Shown: positions 52,155-53,161 of the stretch, piece after piece
Layout: each line of letters begins with the position of its first letter
Position numbering within the stretch: position 1 is the first letter of the stretch
Translations under genes and position numbers: made by a program
NCBI GenBank assembly: GCA_000405685.1
Contig: ASPF01000016.1
Coordinates: 1-53,161, forward strand
Source of the DNA: Candidatus Geocrenenecus sp. JGI 0000106-J15
GTDB lineage: Archaea; Thermoproteota; Nitrososphaeria_A; Caldarchaeales; Wolframiiraptoraceae
DNA length: 53,161 bases
Reading direction: 5' to 3'
The notes under the pieces: model-generated
Told to the model about the DNA's origin: nothing
The model's database searches: none
Seen by the model: only the letters and a program-made list of their open reading frames with translations

Positions 52155-52654
52155 ATTTCTCACTCATATTCTCCCCATAATCTTAAGATAGTCCTATAGT
52201 CTTTGTAATATCTACCCACTATAAGGTTCTTACAGACTTAATGTCTTAAGCAGATACATGTGAAAATGTAGAATAACTCTGAACCTACATGTCAATACAA
52301 ACATACACTGTAGCTTTACCTTTAACTGTCTTGATACCATCATCTCTATTTTGAAGTATAGTTCTTTTGGAGATTCATCTAAAGGTATATGGAATAGTAT
52401 GTATCCTTCAGTATATGTTCTAGGAGCTAACGATGTAGAAATCTCAAGACATGAATTTTCTTTTGATGTAGTTCTTCTCCACTCAAAAATATTTACAGTT
52501 CAGTATACCATATAAACATAAAACATTCTCAAGACCACACCTAAGATACGTAACAATTCTCGACTCTACTTAAGACCCTTCAATCTAGCAGATTAGTCTT
52601 TATCTTGAAACTATTAGATAAAGATAAAAACACCAGTTTACATATAATCGATGG
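52155..52654. other. Intergenic stretch with only a decayed gene
   Basis: 500 bases without an intact gene. The middle holds a gene remnant on the minus strand (52285-52500). The right end has AT-rich boxes (for example GATAAAGATAAAAA near 52616) that may be the promoter of the next gene. No RNA gene recognised. Confidence 0.6.
52285..52500 (-). pseudogene. Decayed fragment resembling a DUF4352/FxLYD-like surface domain
   Basis: Minus-strand translation gives FEWRRTTSKENSCLEIS, then LAPRTYTEGYILFHIPLDE and SPKELYFKIE, the strand order seen at the end of DUF4352-type immunoglobulin-like domains. After KIE the frame breaks; the neighbouring frame carries on with DGIKTVKGKATVYVCIDM and a TAG at 52285-52287, which looks like the original C-terminus. 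No start codon and no N-terminal part are found. Remnant of a secreted or lipoprotein gene; assignment by eye only. Confidence 0.4.
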
Positions 52655-53161
52655 ATGGAAGTAGAAGAGCTTAAGACCAGGATCCTAAGAATGCTTCGAG
52701 AAGATGAGGAATTCAGGTATGCTGTAGCGGGAATACTAGGACTAGAAGAGATAATAAGACGTCTAGAAAAACATGATGAAAAATTCAATGAAATACTAGA
52801 AAGACTAGATAGACATGAAGAAGAACTAAAAAAACTTAGAGAAGACATGAATAGGTTAAGAGAAGACATGAATAAGTTAAGAGAAGACATGATACTAGGA
52901 TTCAAGAGGCATGATGAGATCCTAGAGAGGCATGAAAGAGAGATCATCAAGCTTAGAGAAGACATGAATAAAGGATTCAAGCTCCTCAGTAGACATATAG
53001 ATGCCTTAGGTGCGAGATGGGGCATAATGAGTGAAGAAGCTTTTAGAGAAGGATTGAGAGGACTACTAGAAAGAGAGCTAGGATTCAAGATAGAGAAATG
53101 GACAATATACGACCAGTCTGGAAAAGTCTACGGATACCCAAGCGTGATAGACATAGACATA
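52655..53161 (+). CDS. DUF3782/PD-(D/E)XK nuclease-like coiled-coil protein, 3' truncated by window end
   Basis: 169 residues are visible from ATG 52655; the gene runs off the window. Residues 1-110 form a coiled coil with repeated LREDMNK/R heptads (52834-52896 are three near-identical 21-base units, a fourth follows at about 52951). The part after it, HIDALGARWGIMSEEAFREGLRG then DQSGKVYGYPSVIDIDI, is the start of the DUF3782 (COG5493) domain, thought to be a restriction-endonuclease-like fold, the D-x-G...IDIDI segment leading into its active site. A further ATG at 52651 is out of frame. Substrate unknown. Confidence 0.8.
   Translation, partial: MEVEELKTRILRMLREDEEFRYAVAGILGLEEIIRRLEKHDEKFNEILERLDRHEEELKKLREDMNRLREDMNKLREDMILGFKRHDEILERHEREIIKLREDMNKGFKLLSRHIDALGARWGIMSEEAFREGLRGLLERELGFKIEKWTIYDQSGKVYGYPSVIDIDI

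Noticed and set aside
52600..53088. Long minus-strand open frame (162 codons, Ser/Leu-rich)
   Set aside because: It is the antisense of the heptad-rich DUF3782 gene on the plus strand; composition is that of a shadow frame and the plus-strand protein matches a known family.
1..53161. CRISPR arrays or insertion sequences
   Set aside because: No regularly spaced direct repeats and no transposase-like protein seen; the only repeats are the 95-bp inverted pair and in-gene heptad repeats.

Overview
This window is archaeal and most likely from a (hyper)thermophilic member of the Thermoproteota (crenarchaeal grade). Evidence for this: archaeal/eukaryotic-type ribosomal proteins (eL32, eL19, eL34, eL14), the archaeal Cbf5 pseudouridine synthase, a class I lysyl-tRNA synthetase, an OB-fold single-stranded DNA-binding protein of the crenarchaeal kind, a D-aminoacyl-tRNA deacylase of the archaeal DtdA family, an aldehyde:ferredoxin-type tungsten oxidoreductase, an intron-containing tRNA-Ser, archaeal type IV pilins and TATA-like promoter boxes. 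The DNA is AT-rich, genes are tightly packed, and many neighbours overlap by 4 bases (ATGA).

Layout. 39-4095 (minus): the distal half of the spc ribosomal operon (uS14-uS8-uL6-eL32-eL19-uL18-uS5-uL30). 4271-6546: a HTH-ThiN regulator, a small HEXXH protein and a THUMP protein. 6674-13554: a molybdopterin/tungstopterin block (two MoeA, one fused to a periplasmic-binding-like domain; an AOR-family oxidoreductase; MoeB/ThiF; a MoaD/ThiS carrier; a HTH protein). 13625-17047: DtdA, a methyltransferase and LysRS. 17224-21103: a membrane sensor-like protein, SSB, a coiled-coil zinc-ribbon protein, a small unknown and Holliday junction resolvase Hjc. 21227-26246: uL15-SecY-DUF106-eL34, Cmk, eL14, Cbf5. 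26261-37292: hemerythrin-like protein, M20 peptidase, a complete oligopeptide-type ABC transporter, and a racemase/DUF917/racemase/aminopeptidase operon that looks like (thio)hydantoin or amino-acid-derivative catabolism. 37429: tRNA-Ser(GGA). 37779-49709: a type IV pilus-like assembly locus (ATPase with an intein, TadC/FlaJ-like membrane platform, three pilin-like proteins) interleaved with three Roadblock/LC7-type proteins and a Ras-like GTPase. 49761-53161: a DUF2079 surface/membrane protein, a decayed gene and a truncated DUF3782 nuclease-like gene.

Two points stand out. First, the pilus locus carries an MglA/MglB-like GTPase-Roadblock switch, including a membrane-anchored Roadblock-like protein, which suggests a spatially controlled pilus or secretion machine. 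Second, the first 95 bases of the window are repeated perfectly in inverted orientation at 21104-21198. This repeat contains the 3' end of the uL30 gene. The second copy sits exactly where uL30 should precede uL15, and it is fused to an hjc gene that has lost its start codon. Either a recent 21-kb inversion (fixed or strain-variable) or an assembly join explains this.
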